A DNA stretch of 64,000 nt from Alphaproteobacteria bacterium. GTDB taxonomy: Bacteria; Pseudomonadota; Alphaproteobacteria; DSM-16000; Inquilinaceae. The position numbers were made by a program, and so were the translations under genes. Below, one piece after another: positions 1 through 9,242 of the stretch (position 1 is its first letter; each line of letters opens with the position of its first letter). The DNA is taken from assembly GCA_028284045.1 (NCBI GenBank), contig JANQSN010000005.1:1-64000 (forward strand), in the 5' to 3' direction. The notes below the pieces were generated by a model, which was not told the DNA's origin, ran no database searches, and saw nothing but the letters and a program-made list of their open reading frames with translations.

Positions 1-360
1 ACGGGGTGTGCGACGACCCCACCCACCCCAACGCCAGCACCGCCGCCTGCGCCGCGGGCACCGACGCCACCGACTGCGCCGGCGGGACCGGCCCGGCGCC
101 AGCCGACGCCGCGAATAGCTGCCAGTGGGCCTTCGACGGCGAATGCGACGACGCCGCCTATCCCCACGCCCTGACCAGCCTGTGCGCGGCCGGCACCGAT
201 ACCGCCGATTGCGCCGCCGGGCCCGGCCCCGCGCCCGGCGGCCAGACCAATAGCTGCCAATGGGCGTTCGACGGGGTGTGCGACGACCCCACCCACCCCA
301 ATGCCAGCACCGCTGCCTGCGCCCCGGGCACCGACGCTGCGGACTGTGCCGGCGGGCCGG
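1..360 (+). repeat. Near-identical direct repeat units inside the Cys-rich gene
   Basis: Bases 1-31 and 271-301 are identical, and the next 55 bases or so differ at only a few positions. The offset is exactly 270 bp, or two protein units. The other units are more diverged, so copy number probably changes by recombination. Confidence 0.75.
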
Positions 361-770
361 TGCCGGGCGACGCGGCCAACAGTTGCCAATGGGCCTATGA
401 CGGCGAATGCGACGACCCCAGCTTCGGCCATGCCAGCACCGCCGCCTGCGCGCCCGGGACCGACACCGCCGATTGCACCGGCGGCGGGTCGACCGCGGCG
501 GCCGGCAACGATAGCTGCCAATGGGCGTTCGACGGCGAATGCGACGACCGCCGCTTCTTCGACGCGGTCACCGGTGCCTGCCAGCAGGGAACCGACGCGT
601 CCGACTGCCGCGGCCTTCAGATGCGCCCCGCCCAGCAACTGGTCGGCAACACCTGCCAATGGGCCTTCGATGGGGAATGCGACGACCCGACTTTCCCGGG
701 TTCCACCGGGGCCTGCCCCATCGCCACCGATGACTTCGATTGCATGACGCCGGGTCCCGCGATCAAGTAA
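3..770 (+). CDS. Cys-rich repeat protein, C-terminal part (5' end outside window)
   Basis: The frame is open to the left edge, so only the C-terminal 255 residues or so are visible. They consist of six units of 40-45 residues, the first cut by the edge. Each reads roughly SCQWAFDGECDDP, then about 8 variable residues, then a Cys, then GTDxxDC. Each unit has four Cys, which would allow two disulfides, and a dense Asp cluster that could bind calcium. Units are joined by Gly/Ala/Pro linkers. Units 1 and 3 are almost identical in DNA over about 85 bp (offset 270 bp), pointing to recent duplication. Such repeats are known as accessory modules in exported proteins; the N-terminal part that would show a signal peptide or enzyme domain is missing. 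The function is unknown. Confidence 0.8.
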   Translation, partial: GVCDDPTHPNASTAACAAGTDATDCAGGTGPAPADAANSCQWAFDGECDDAAYPHALTSLCAAGTDTADCAAGPGPAPGGQTNSCQWAFDGVCDDPTHPNASTAACAPGTDAADCAGGPVPGDAANSCQWAYDGECDDPSFGHASTAACAPGTDTADCTGGGSTAAAGNDSCQWAFDGECDDRRFFDAVTGACQQGTDASDCRGLQMRPAQQLVGNTCQWAFDGECDDPTFPGSTGACPIATDDFDCMTPGPAIK

Positions 771-930
771 GGGCCGGACGGATGGGGTGGATGCCGCGGG
801 CGCACGGGATTGTCGTGCGCGCGCGACTTGCGGTATTGGGGCTGAAAGGCCGTCTTTCGTCCCGACCGCCGGCACCGGTGGCCGACAGGCGTTCGGGCGG
901 CCAGGATGATCCTCTTCGCCGAGGCCCCGC

Positions 931-1620
931 ATGAGCAACGCCAAACGCATTCTTCTGGTCGATGACGACGAGACCTTGCGGTCGTCGCTGGCCGAGCAGC
1001 TCGAACTGCTGGAAGGCTTCACCACCAGCCAGGTCGGCGACGGTGCGGCGGCCATGTCGATCGTCAAAGACACCTATTTCGACGCCATCCTCTTGGATAT
1101 CGGGTTGCCGGATATGGACGGCCGCGACCTCTGCCGGCTGATGCGCCGCAGCGGCGTGCGCAGCCCGGTCATCCTGCTGACCGCCGTCGACAGCGATGCC
1201 GACACCATCCTCGGCCTGGAGAGCGGCGCCAACGACTACGTCACCAAGCCGTTCCGGCTGAACGTCCTGATGGCCCGCCTGCGCGCCCAGCTCCGCCAGT
1301 TCGAGCAGTCGGAAGACGCGGTCTTCACCATCGGCCCCTTCACCTTCCGCCCCAGCGCCAAGCTGTTGCTGGACGAAGCGAAGAACACCAAGGTGCGGCT
1401 GACCGAGAAGGAAACCGCGATCCTCAAGTATCTCTACCGGGTCGGCAACAAGGTGGTCGGCCGCGACACCCTGTTGGGCGAGGTCTGGGGCTACAACGCC
1501 GGGGTCACCACCCACACGCTGGAGACCCATGTCTACCGGTTGCGCCAGAAGATCGAGGAGGACCCCTCCAACGCGCGGCTGCTGGTGACCGAGCCCGGCG
1601 GCTACCGCCTGGCCCTGTAA
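931..1620 (+). CDS. OmpR/PhoB-family response regulator (orphan)
   Basis: This 229-residue protein has an N-terminal receiver domain with the acidic pair DDD at 11-13, phosphoacceptor Asp56 in LLDIGLPD and the conserved Lys in VTKPF. A C-terminal winged helix of the OmpR class follows (TEKETAILKYL; THTLETHVYRLRQKIE; GGYRLAL at the end). It should bind DNA as a dimer when phosphorylated. No histidine kinase lies beside it; the next gene is a diguanylate cyclase after a 66-bp gap containing a strong palindrome. The ATG start follows GAGGCCCCGC, a modest ribosome site. Target genes cannot be read from the sequence. Confidence 0.9.
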   Translation: MSNAKRILLVDDDETLRSSLAEQLELLEGFTTSQVGDGAAAMSIVKDTYFDAILLDIGLPDMDGRDLCRLMRRSGVRSPVILLTAVDSDADTILGLESGANDYVTKPFRLNVLMARLRAQLRQFEQSEDAVFTIGPFTFRPSAKLLLDEAKNTKVRLTEKETAILKYLYRVGNKVVGRDTLLGEVWGYNAGVTTHTLETHVYRLRQKIEEDPSNARLLVTEPGGYRLAL

Positions 1621-1651
1621 TTCCCCGTCCTGGGGCGCGGCCGGCCTTGAG

Positions 1652-1687
1652 AGATGCTGCGGCATACGCATTGATGCGTTAGCATCT
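1652..1687. promoter_or_regulatory. Nested inverted repeat between response regulator and cyclase
   Basis: Outer arms AGATGCT (1652-1658) and AGCATCT (1681-1687) are perfect. An inner perfect pair ACGCAT/ATGCGT (1666-1671, 1674-1679) has a 2-base centre. No T run follows, so an operator is at least as likely as a terminator. It ends at the TTG proposed as the start of the next gene. Confidence 0.5.
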
Positions 1688-2823
1688 TGATCTCGGAATC
1701 GTCGGAAGGATCGGCCGACCGACTGTTCAGAAGGCCGCCTTTCGTGTCGCGCAATCCGCCCGCCGAAACCGCCTCCCCGACATCACCCGCCGAGTCGCGA
1801 ACCGCCCGGGCCGGCATGTCGGCCGAAGAGCGCGAAATCCGCCGTTTGGCGGCGCTCGCGCGCTACACCATGCTCGATTCCGATCCGGAGGAGTCGTTCG
1901 ACCGGATTACCCGCCTCGCCGCCACGGTGGCCCAGACGCCAATCGCGCTGTTGTCCTTCATCGACAACCGCCGCCAGTGGATGAAGAGCCGAATCGGCAT
2001 CGATCTCGTCCAGACCGGGCGCGACGGCCTGTTTGCGACGCACCCGATCGACTGTCAGCAGCCGCTGGTGGTTCAGGACACTCACGCCCATTCGACGCTG
2101 GCCACCAGCGCCCTGGTCCAGGGCAAGCCTTACTTGCGCTTCTATGCCAGCGTGCCCCTGGTGACGCCGGACGGCTTCACCATCGGCAGCCTCGCCGTCG
2201 CCGATCTCAGCCCCCGGCAGATGGGCGGGGAAGCGCTGGCGGCGCTGGGCGATCTCGCCAAGCTGTCGATGGACGAGCTGGAGCTGCGCCAGATCGCCAC
2301 CATCGACGCGCTGACCGGCGTGCTGACCCGGCGCGCGCTGTTCGACACGCTGGAGCGGGAGTTCGCCCGCACCCGGCGCGGCCAGCGCGGATTCAGCCTG
2401 ATCGTCTTCGATATCGACCGCTTCAAGTCGATCAACGACAGCCTGGGCCATCCCGCCGGCGACGAGGTGCTGGGCCAGGTGGCACGGCTGTGCCGCAAGC
2501 GCCTCCGCTCCTCCGACGCGATCGGCCGGCTGGGCGGGGAGGAGTTCGCCATCCTGCTCGCCGAAGCCTCGATCGAGCGGGCCGCAGAGGTCGCGGAACG
2601 GCTGCGCAGCTTGATCGAGGGCACGGCCTTCACCGTCGCCGACACCCCCTTCCGGGTCACGGCCAGCTTCGGCGCCGCCTATTGCGACGCCGCCGGCCCG
2701 CCACCGGAGACGCTGATCGCGATCGCCGACCAGGCGATGTACGACGCCAAGCAGGCCGGCCGGAACAGCGTGGTGGTGGCGGAGCGGTCGGCCGATATCG
2801 CCAGCGCGACGGCGAGCGAATAG
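1687..2823 (+). CDS. GAF-GGDEF diguanylate cyclase
   Basis: This protein makes the second messenger cyclic di-GMP from two GTP. Residues about 45-195 form a GAF sensor domain of the type that begins RLAALARYTMLDSDPEESFD. Residues about 205-365 form the GGDEF domain, with an intact active site (RLGGEEFAILL) and an inhibitory I-site (RSSD) five residues before it. The enzyme is therefore probably active and product-inhibited. No membrane segment or signal peptide is seen, so it should be cytosolic. The listed start is TTG; an ATG at 1816 (MSAEEREIRR) fits the usual family N-terminus better, and the first 43 residues may not be translated. The GAF ligand is unknown. Confidence 0.88.
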   Translation: MISESSEGSADRLFRRPPFVSRNPPAETASPTSPAESRTARAGMSAEEREIRRLAALARYTMLDSDPEESFDRITRLAATVAQTPIALLSFIDNRRQWMKSRIGIDLVQTGRDGLFATHPIDCQQPLVVQDTHAHSTLATSALVQGKPYLRFYASVPLVTPDGFTIGSLAVADLSPRQMGGEALAALGDLAKLSMDELELRQIATIDALTGVLTRRALFDTLEREFARTRRGQRGFSLIVFDIDRFKSINDSLGHPAGDEVLGQVARLCRKRLRSSDAIGRLGGEEFAILLAEASIERAAEVAERLRSLIEGTAFTVADTPFRVTASFGAAYCDAAGPPPETLIAIADQAMYDAKQAGRNSVVVAERSADIASATASE

Positions 2824-2848
2824 GAGCCGGCGCCCCGCACACACAGCC

Positions 2849-2879
2849 TTGACCTTCCCCCGGCTGGAAGGTCGAGCCT
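2849..2879 (+). promoter_or_regulatory. CueR/MerR-type operator and promoter of the copper ATPase gene
   Basis: A perfect inverted repeat ACCTTCC-N7-GGAAGGT lies at 2852-2872. It overlaps a good -35 box TTGACC (2849-2854). With the 19-bp spacer typical of MerR-family promoters, a weak -10 box (GAGCCT) falls at 2874-2879. This matches the known layout of CueR-controlled copA promoters. Transcription would start within a base or two of the ATG at 2887, so the message may be leaderless. No cueR gene is in the window. Confidence 0.8.
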
Positions 2880-2886
2880 GGGGCCC

Positions 2887-5217
2887 ATGAGCATCTCCAC
2901 CGCCGACGCGCCCGCCACGGCCGCCGCCACCGACCCCGTGTGCGGGATGTCGGTCGACCCGGCAGCGGCCACCCATCGCCATATGCATGCCGGGATAGTC
3001 TACGTCTTCTGCTGCGACGGTTGCCGCCGCCGCTTCGCCGAGGATCCGGACGGCTGGTTGGACGGCAGCGCCCGCCGCCGTGCGGCGGAGGCCGCCGCCC
3101 GGGCCGGAGACAGCGCCCTCTTCACCTGTCCCATGCACCCCGAAGTGCGCCAGGACGGACCCGGCGACTGCCCGCTCTGCGGCATGGCCCTGGAACCCCT
3201 GGAGATCTCGGCCGACGACACCGGCCCCTCCGCGGAGACGGTGGAGATGCGGCGCCGGACCTGGAACGCGGCCGTCCTGGCGGTGCCGCTGGTGGCGCTG
3301 GCCATGGCGCGCCATCTCTCACCCGGCCTGTTCGGCGGGATCGACGGCCGCTGGCTCAGCGGCGTGGAGATGGCGCTGGCGACGGCGATCATCGCCGGCC
3401 CGGGGTCGATCGTTTGGCGGCGCTTCACCGCCTCGATTGCCGGGCGCCGGGCCAATATGTGGACGCTGATCGGGCTCGGCGTCGCCGCCGCCTATCTCTA
3501 CAGCGTCGCCGCGACGCTGGCGCCGGGATGGTTCCCGGCCGCCCAGCGCCTGGCCGACGGCACGGTCGGCGTCTATTTCGAGGCGGCGGGCGCGATCATT
3601 GCCCTGGTGCTGCTGGGCCAGGCGCTGGAGGCGGCGGCCCGCGACCGCACCGGCGACGCCATCCGCGCGCTGATGCGCCTGGCGCCGCGCACCGCCCGGC
3701 GGTTCGGGCCGGACGGACAGGAGACCGACGTGCCCATCGACGCCGTCGCGGTGGGCGACCGGTTGCGCGTGCGCCACGGCGAGGCGGTGCCGACGGACGG
3801 GCGGATCCTGAGCGGCCGCGGCGTGCTGGACGAGAGCCTGTTGACGGGCGAGCCGGTCCCGGTGGCGCGGTCGGCCGAGGCGCCGGTGACCGGCGGCACC
3901 CTCAACCGCGCCGGCAGCTTCATCATGGTTGCGGAGCGGGTGGGCCGCGATACCACACTGGCGCGCATCGTCCGCCTGGTCGGCGATGCCCAGCGCAGCC
4001 GCGCGCCGATGCAGGGCTTGGCCGACCGAGTGGCGGCGGTCTTCGTCCCCGCCGTGGTTGCCGTCGCCTTGGCGGCGCTGGCCCTGTGGCTGGCCGTCGG
4101 CCAGGATTTGGCCTTCGCCGTCGCCGCCGCGGTGTCGGTGCTGGTGATCGCGTGTCCCTGCGCGCTGGGCCTGGCAACGCCGATCTCGGTGACCGTGGCG
4201 ATGGCCCGCGGTGCCCGCGTCGGCGTGCTGGTGCGCGATGCGGCAGCGCTGGAACGCCTGGCCGCCGCCGACATCTTGGCATTGGACAAGACCGGCACGC
4301 TGACCGAAGGCCGGCCGACGGTGGTCGCGGTCGACCCCGCCGACGGCTGGACGGCGGAGGCGGCGCTGGCCGTCGCCGCGGGGCTGGAGCGGCCCAGCGA
4401 GCATCCGCTGGCCGCGGCCGTCCTCGCCGCCGCGGCGGATCGGGCGATCGCCGACGCGGCCGTCGAAGACGTCGAGACCCTGCCGGGGCGCGGCGTCACC
4501 GGCCGCTGGCAGGGCCGCCCGGTCGCGCTGGGCAGCCCGGCGCTGGTGGGGGACGCCGTCGACAGGACGAACGATGCCGACGTCGCCGCCCGCCGCGCGG
4601 CCGGCGAGAGCGTCGTGGTTCTCACGGTCGACGACCGGCCCGCCGCGACCTTCGCCGTCGCCGATCCGGTGAAGGCGGGAGCCGGCGAGGCGATCGCGGC
4701 GCTGGCGGCCACCGGGCTCGACCCGATGATGGTCAGCGGCGACCATCCCGAAACGGCCGGCGCCGTCGCCCGCACGCTCGGCCTCGACCGCTTCACCGGC
4801 GGTGTTGCGCCGGCGGGCAAGGCCCAACTCGTCGACGCGCTGAAGGGCCGCGGCCATGTCGTCGCCTTCGCCGGGGACGGCATCAACGACGCCCCGGCGC
4901 TGGCGGCGGCGGATGCCGGCATCGCCATGGGCGGCGGTGCCGATGTCGCCATCGCCAGCGCCGGGATCACGCTGGTCCGGGGCGCGCCGGCGGGGCTGGT
5001 GCGCGCCCGGCGGCTGGCCTCCGCCGCGCGGCGCAACATGCGCCAGAACCTGTTGCTGGCCTTCGTCTACAACGCGCTCGGCATCCCGATCGCCGCCGGC
5101 GTGCTCTACCCGGTGTTCGGCGTCCTGCTCAGCCCGATGATCGCCGCGGCGGCGATGAGCCTGTCCTCGGTCTCCGTCATCGCCAACGCGCTGCGCCTCG
5201 CCCGAACGCCGCTGTAG
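2887..5217 (+). CDS. copA: Copper-exporting P-type ATPase (P1B-1), with YHS and metal-binding N-terminus
   Basis: This 776-residue membrane pump should export Cu(I), possibly also Ag(I), at the cost of ATP. The N-terminus has no classical CXXC HMA domain. Instead it has a YHS-type domain ([10 protein letters not shown], then CCDGCRRRF; residues about 17-58) and a short heavy-metal-binding motif ([20 protein letters not shown]; about 81-100). The channel motif is CPC at 423-425. The phosphorylated Asp is D467 in DKTGTLTEG, and the hinge is GDGIND at 663-668. The C-terminal helices carry YN and MSLSS, which mark the copper class. The CueR-type operator just upstream supports copper. Length and motifs look complete. 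Confidence 0.95.
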   Translation: MSISTADAPATAAATDPVCGMSVDPAAATHRHMHAGIVYVFCCDGCRRRFAEDPDGWLDGSARRRAAEAAARAGDSALFTCPMHPEVRQDGPGDCPLCGMALEPLEISADDTGPSAETVEMRRRTWNAAVLAVPLVALAMARHLSPGLFGGIDGRWLSGVEMALATAIIAGPGSIVWRRFTASIAGRRANMWTLIGLGVAAAYLYSVAATLAPGWFPAAQRLADGTVGVYFEAAGAIIALVLLGQALEAAARDRTGDAIRALMRLAPRTARRFGPDGQETDVPIDAVAVGDRLRVRHGEAVPTDGRILSGRGVLDESLLTGEPVPVARSAEAPVTGGTLNRAGSFIMVAERVGRDTTLARIVRLVGDAQRSRAPMQGLADRVAAVFVPAVVAVALAALALWLAVGQDLAFAVAAAVSVLVIACPCALGLATPISVTVAMARGARVGVLVRDAAALERLAAADILALDKTGTLTEGRPTVVAVDPADGWTAEAALAVAAGLERPSEHPLAAAVLAAAADRAIADAAVEDVETLPGRGVTGRWQGRPVALGSPALVGDAVDRTNDADVAARRAAGESVVVLTVDDRPAATFAVADPVKAGAGEAIAALAATGLDPMMVSGDHPETAGAVARTLGLDRFTGGVAPAGKAQLVDALKGRGHVVAFAGDGINDAPALAAADAGIAMGGGADVAIASAGITLVRGAPAGLVRARRLASAARRNMRQNLLLAFVYNALGIPIAAGVLYPVFGVLLSPMIAAAAMSLSSVSVIANALRLARTPL

Positions 5218-5236
5218 CGGCTCGCGCCCCGTCGAT

Positions 5237-5305
5237 GTCATCTCCGCGAAAGCGGAGATCTCCATCCGATAGGCGCAGAAAGACTCCTGCTTCCGCGGGA
5301 GTGAC
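5237..5305. repeat. Intergenic palindromic repeat downstream of copA
   Basis: A segment begins GTCATCTCCGCGAAAGCGG and ends GCTTCCGCGGGAGTGAC, with inverted ends GTCA/TGAC and an internal CTCCGC-GAAA-GCGGAG hairpin. It resembles the 'GTCATTCCCGCGAAAGCGGG' extragenic repeats common in alphaproteobacteria. It may end copA transcription. Only one copy was recognised here. Confidence 0.6.
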
Positions 5306-5372
5306 GGTCGAGCGACGTCGGGGCTGGCGCTCCACGGCCGCTTCCCAATCCCGATGCCCTTGCGCGGCTGTC

Positions 5373-5452
5373 GTGGAAATTTCACCCACACGTTCTTGAC
5401 GGTTGCAACGCCGTGCCGCATTGTCGGTCGAGATTGTGGGAAATTTTCCCAC
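5373..5452 (+). promoter_or_regulatory. Putative RTX-gene promoter flanked by two palindromic operators
   Basis: A perfect 17-base palindrome GTGGGAAATTTTCCCAC lies at 5436-5452. A related, less perfect box (GTGGAAATTTCACCCAC) lies at 5373-5389, 63 bp upstream centre to centre (about six helix turns). Between them a TTGACG -35 (5396-5401) is 17 bp from a CATTGT -10 (5419-5424). The arrangement suggests a repressor that binds both boxes. The regulator is not identified. Confidence 0.5.
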
Positions 5453-5511
5453 TATCATGATGTCGGCCCCAGAACGCCGACCCCCAAGGACATCGACAAG
5501 GAGACACGCCG

Positions 5512-7236
5512 ATGCCTCACCTTCCCTCCTTCTTCGGCTCGCTGTTCGGCTTTCCGCTGATCGGCAACGCGAACGACAACTTCCTCTTCCGCCTGTTCCC
5601 GGGCCTGATCGACGGCCGCGGCGGCGACGACACGATCATCGGCAGCTTCGGCGCAGACCGGCTGATCGGCGGCGGCGGCGACGACCTGATCCGCGGCTTC
5701 CGCGGACCGGATCTGCTGGACGGCGGGGACGGCGACGATCGCCTGCGCGGCGGCAGCGGCAACGACACCCTGCTGGGCGGCGACGGCGCCGACGACCTGC
5801 GCGGCGGCAGCGGCCGGGACGAACTGGTCGGCGGCAGCGGGGACGACAGCCTGACCGGCGGCCGCGGCTCCGACCGCTTCGTCTTCGACCCGTCCAACGC
5901 GGCCGAAGGCGACGACGTCATCACCGATTTCGACATCGCCGGCGGCGACACCATCGTGCTCAACGCCGCCGATGTGCTGCGCTCCGCCCCCGGCATCGCC
6001 AGCGCCTCGCCCTTCGGTGATCCGGGCGCGGTGGAGGCCGCCGATCTCGACGAGGATCCGGATTGGTCGATCGGTGAGAGCGCCGACGGCTTCGTCGTCG
6101 TCAATCACCCCGGCGGCAGCATCACGATCGACGGCCTCGCCTTCTCCGCGGATCTCAGCTTCGCCGACCTTCTTCCGGTGATCGAGATCGCCAATGTCGT
6201 CGCGGGCACCGACGAGGCCGACCGCCTGCGCGGCGGCCACGACGACGACCTGGTTCTTGGCGGCGCGGGTGACGACTGGCTGAGCGGCCGACGCGGCGAC
6301 GACGTGGTGTTGGGCGAGGACGGCGACGACCGCCTTTGGGGCAACGGCGGTGACGACCTGCTGGACGGCGGTGCGGACGACGACGACCTGTTCGGCGGCA
6401 ACGGGTCCGACACGCTGACCGGCGGCAGCGGCAACGACGACCTGACCGGCAACCGCGGCAGCGACTTCTTCGTCTTCGACCCCTCCAACCCCGACGAGGG
6501 TCTCGACGCCATCGAGGACTTCACACTGGGCGAGGACTTCCTGCAGCTCTCCACCGCCGACATCGCCAAGGCGACGCCGGAGATCCTGACCGCCCTGGCC
6601 GGCGGCGATACCTCGGCCATCACCGACGCGGCAGCGCTGCTGACCGCCCTGGACGGGGCGGCCGACTGGGCGATCGTCGAGAGCGCCCGCGGCAATGTCG
6701 AGGTCGTGCACCCCGGCGGCCGGATCGAGTTCGAAGGGATCAACTTCGCCGGTCAGAGCTTCCTGGACCTCGCCGGGGCGTTCGACCCGGCGGCGCTGAA
6801 CCTGCAGAACGGCGACGGCGACGACAACACGCTGGACGGCACCCGCGGCGACGACCTGCTGAATGGCGAGGCCGGCGCGGATCTGCTGACCGGGGGCAGC
6901 GGCGACGACCTGCTGGTCGGCGGCGCCGGCATCGACCGGTTCCGCTTCGATCCGTCGAACGGCAACGAGGGCGACGACATCGTCGCCGATTTCGCGGTGG
7001 GCGAGGATCTGATCCAGCTCTCCGCCGCGGACGTCGCCCGGTCGCTGCAGATCGATGTCGCGGACCTTGATATCGGCGATCTCGACGCGTCGCCCGATTG
7101 GCGGATCCAGCGGGACGGCGACGATGCCGTCATCGTCCACCCCGGCGGTACGATCACGCTGCTCAACCTCGGCGCGGCGCTCGACGGCGCGACCTTCGAG
7201 GGCATCGCCCCGCTCGCCGTGGAGCTGATCGCCTAG
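5512..7236 (+). CDS. RTX (haemolysin-type) calcium-binding protein, three modules
   Basis: The 574-residue, strongly acidic protein carries clusters of GGxGxDxLxx nonapeptides that fold as calcium-binding beta rolls. It is built from three modules of about 180-200 residues. Each has nonapeptides, then a segment like FVFDPSNxxEGDD with DFxxGED, then a segment with HPGGxI. There is no signal peptide, as expected for export by a type I system with a C-terminal signal; the C-terminus is hydrophobic (LAVELIA). No enzymatic domain is visible, so it may be a surface or matrix protein rather than a toxin. No type I export genes are nearby. The start has a good ribosome site (AAGGAGACACGCCGATG). Confidence 0.88.
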   Translation: MPHLPSFFGSLFGFPLIGNANDNFLFRLFPGLIDGRGGDDTIIGSFGADRLIGGGGDDLIRGFRGPDLLDGGDGDDRLRGGSGNDTLLGGDGADDLRGGSGRDELVGGSGDDSLTGGRGSDRFVFDPSNAAEGDDVITDFDIAGGDTIVLNAADVLRSAPGIASASPFGDPGAVEAADLDEDPDWSIGESADGFVVVNHPGGSITIDGLAFSADLSFADLLPVIEIANVVAGTDEADRLRGGHDDDLVLGGAGDDWLSGRRGDDVVLGEDGDDRLWGNGGDDLLDGGADDDDLFGGNGSDTLTGGSGNDDLTGNRGSDFFVFDPSNPDEGLDAIEDFTLGEDFLQLSTADIAKATPEILTALAGGDTSAITDAAALLTALDGAADWAIVESARGNVEVVHPGGRIEFEGINFAGQSFLDLAGAFDPAALNLQNGDGDDNTLDGTRGDDLLNGEAGADLLTGGSGDDLLVGGAGIDRFRFDPSNGNEGDDIVADFAVGEDLIQLSAADVARSLQIDVADLDIGDLDASPDWRIQRDGDDAVIVHPGGTITLLNLGAALDGATFEGIAPLAVELIA

Positions 7237-7260
7237 GACCTTTCAACGTCATCCGCATAA

Positions 7261-7378
7261 GCCCTCCCCCTCGATGGGGGAGGGTTGGGAGGGGGTGATC
7301 CTTGTCGGCGCGAACCGCGGGCAGACACGTTGCGGCGCCGTCACCCCCACCCTAACCCTCCCCCATCAAGGGGGAGGG
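7261..7378. repeat. Composite inverted repeat with GC-rich hairpins (family member 1)
   Basis: The left arm (7261-7300) has the hairpin CCCTCCCCCTCGATGGGGG followed by AGGGTTGGGAGGGGGTGATC. The right arm (7341-7378) is its inverted relative. It lies between the convergent RTX and hslO genes. The right arm encodes the last four residues (FPPP) and the stop codon of hslO. Related copies are at 22582-22775 and 51131-51172. Confidence 0.85.
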
Positions 7379-8337
7379 AATTCGGATTGGAGGGCGGCGT
7401 CGCGGACGGGGGCGAGGTCCTGCTCGCTCAGCCGGTACTCGGTGGCGCAGAACTCGCACACCACCTGGAACATCCCATCGGGCTCGACATACTCCGCCAG
7501 CTCCTCGGCGGAGAAGGACGCCAGCACCTCGATCAGGCGGCGGCGCGAGCAGCGGCACACCATCTTCAGCGGACGCGGCCGATAGACCCGCACCCCGTCC
7601 TCGTGGAACAGCCGATAGAGCAGGCGATTGGCGGGCAGGTGCTCGCTCAGCATCTCCGCCTCGGTGGCGCTCTCCAGCAGCACCATGGCGCGTCGCCAGT
7701 CATCCTCCGCATCGCTGGCCGGCGCCGGGCGGGCGCCGTCCTCGGCCGGCAGGCGTTGGACCATGATGCCAGCGCCGCGCCAGCCGGCGGACGTCCGGTC
7801 GACGGCGAGCTTGATGCCGGTGTCGATCTGCTCCGACTGGCGGAAATAGGCGTTGACGCAATCGGCCATGGTCTCGCCCTCCAGCGGCACCAGCCCCTGG
7901 TAGCGCTGGGTCTGCGGCCCCTGGTCGACGGTGAAGGCGATGTAGCCCTGGCCCAGCAGCCCCGGCACCGTGGCCGGCGTGTCGGGCGCCAGGCGGTCGG
8001 CGACGACCTTGGCGAAGCCGCGCACATGGCCGGTGGAGGTGACGTCGACCACCAGCGTCGGCACCGCCGCATCGCCCTTGGTCTGCAGGGTGAAGATGCC
8101 GTCATACTTCAAGGTGCTGGCCAGGATGTTGGCCAACACCAGGGTTTCGCACATCAGCCGGGCGACCGGCTCGGGATAGTCGTGCGCGGCGATCACCGCG
8201 TCGGCCACATCGGCCAGCCGGACCAGCCGGCCGCGCAGGCCCGAGGCTTCGATCTGAAAGGGCAGCACTGCATCGATCCCGGCATCGCCGTCGTCGTCCA
8301 CGACGATGACGCCGCCCTCGCCCGCGCCGCCGGTCAT
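7366..8337 (-). CDS. hslO: Redox-regulated chaperone Hsp33
   Basis: Hsp33 is a cytosolic holdase switched on by oxidation of zinc-bound cysteines. The 323-residue protein ends with the family's zinc motif: CRC in MVCRCSRRR, then CEFC about 30 residues later. The N-terminal part has the expected substrate-binding fold ([33 protein letters not shown]). The ATG overlaps the argF stop as ATGA, so translation is probably coupled to argF. This argD-argF-hslO order is common in alphaproteobacteria. The last codons lie inside a dispersed repeat, so the C-terminal FPPP may not be ancestral. Confidence 0.95.
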   Translation of the reverse strand: MTGGAGEGGVIVVDDDGDAGIDAVLPFQIEASGLRGRLVRLADVADAVIAAHDYPEPVARLMCETLVLANILASTLKYDGIFTLQTKGDAAVPTLVVDVTSTGHVRGFAKVVADRLAPDTPATVPGLLGQGYIAFTVDQGPQTQRYQGLVPLEGETMADCVNAYFRQSEQIDTGIKLAVDRTSAGWRGAGIMVQRLPAEDGARPAPASDAEDDWRRAMVLLESATEAEMLSEHLPANRLLYRLFHEDGVRVYRPRPLKMVCRCSRRRLIEVLASFSAEELAEYVEPDGMFQVVCEFCATEYRLSEQDLAPVRDAALQSEFPPP

Positions 8338-9242
8338 GTCAGGCACCAGCGCAGAATGCCCTTCTGGGTGTGCAGGCGGTTCTCCGCCTCGTCCCACACC
8401 ACCGATTGCGGGCCGTCGATGACCGCGTCGGTCACCTCCTCCCCGCGATGGGCCGGCAGGCAGTGCATGAACACCGCCGTGCTCGCCGCCTGGCTCATCA
8501 GCCGCTCGTTCACCTGATAGGGACGCAGCAGGTTGTGGCGGTTGGCCGCCTCCTTGTCGCCCATCGACACCCAGGTGTCCGTCACCACGCAGTCGGCGTC
8601 GCGGACCATGGCGTCGGGGTCGGTGCCGACGACGATGCGCGCGCCCTCGCGGTGCGCCCAGGCGATCAGGTCGGCGTCGGGCTGCAGCTCCTCCGGGCAG
8701 GCAAGGCGCAGCTCGAAGCCGAAGCTGACGGCCGCCCGGATCCACGACCGCGCCACGTTGTTGCCGTCGCCGCACCAGGTGACGACGCGGCCGGCGATGG
8801 GGCCGCGCCGCTCCTCGAAGGTCAGCACGTCGGCCATCAACTGGCAGGGATGGCTCTCATCGGTCAGCCCGTTGATCACCGGCACCGTCGCCGCCTCGGA
8901 GAGCTGTTGCAGCCGCTCCGACCCATGGGTGCGCAGCATGATGGCGTCGACGTAGCGCGACAGCACCCGCGCGGTATCGGCGATGGTCTCGCCGCGGCCG
9001 AGCTGCAGCTCGCGCCCGCTCAAGATCACCACGTCGCCGCCGAGCTGGCGCATCGCCACCTCGAACGACACGCGCGTGCGGGTCGACGGCTTCTCGAAGA
9101 TCATCGCCAGCGTACGCCCGGCGAGCGGGCGTTCCGCCGCGTCGCGGCCGTTGCGCTTCAGCGCCGCGGCGTCGGCGAGGATCTCGCGAAGCTGCGGTGC
9201 GCCCACCTGGTGCAGGTCGAGGAAGTGGCGCGGCTCAGGCAT
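8334..9242 (-). CDS. argF: Ornithine carbamoyltransferase
   Basis: This enzyme makes citrulline from ornithine and carbamoyl phosphate in arginine synthesis. The 302-residue protein has the carbamoyl-phosphate loop STRTR at 53-57, HPCQ for carbamoyl phosphate, an ornithine-binding DTWVSMG loop and the HCLPAHRG catalytic segment. Its start overlaps the end of argD by 8 bases and its stop overlaps hslO, so the three genes form a tightly packed unit. No active-site residue is missing. Confidence 0.97.
   Translation of the reverse strand: MPEPRHFLDLHQVGAPQLREILADAAALKRNGRDAAERPLAGRTLAMIFEKPSTRTRVSFEVAMRQLGGDVVILSGRELQLGRGETIADTARVLSRYVDAIMLRTHGSERLQQLSEAATVPVINGLTDESHPCQLMADVLTFEERRGPIAGRVVTWCGDGNNVARSWIRAAVSFGFELRLACPEELQPDADLIAWAHREGARIVVGTDPDAMVRDADCVVTDTWVSMGDKEAANRHNLLRPYQVNERLMSQAASTAVFMHCLPAHRGEEVTDAVIDGPQSVVWDEAENRLHTQKGILRWCLT

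Noticed and set aside
2940-5399. An 819-residue plus-strand frame inside copA
   Set aside because: Arg/Gly-rich shadow of the copper ATPase in another frame.
7285-8517. A 410-residue plus-strand frame
   Set aside because: Antisense to hslO; it also begins inside a repeat.
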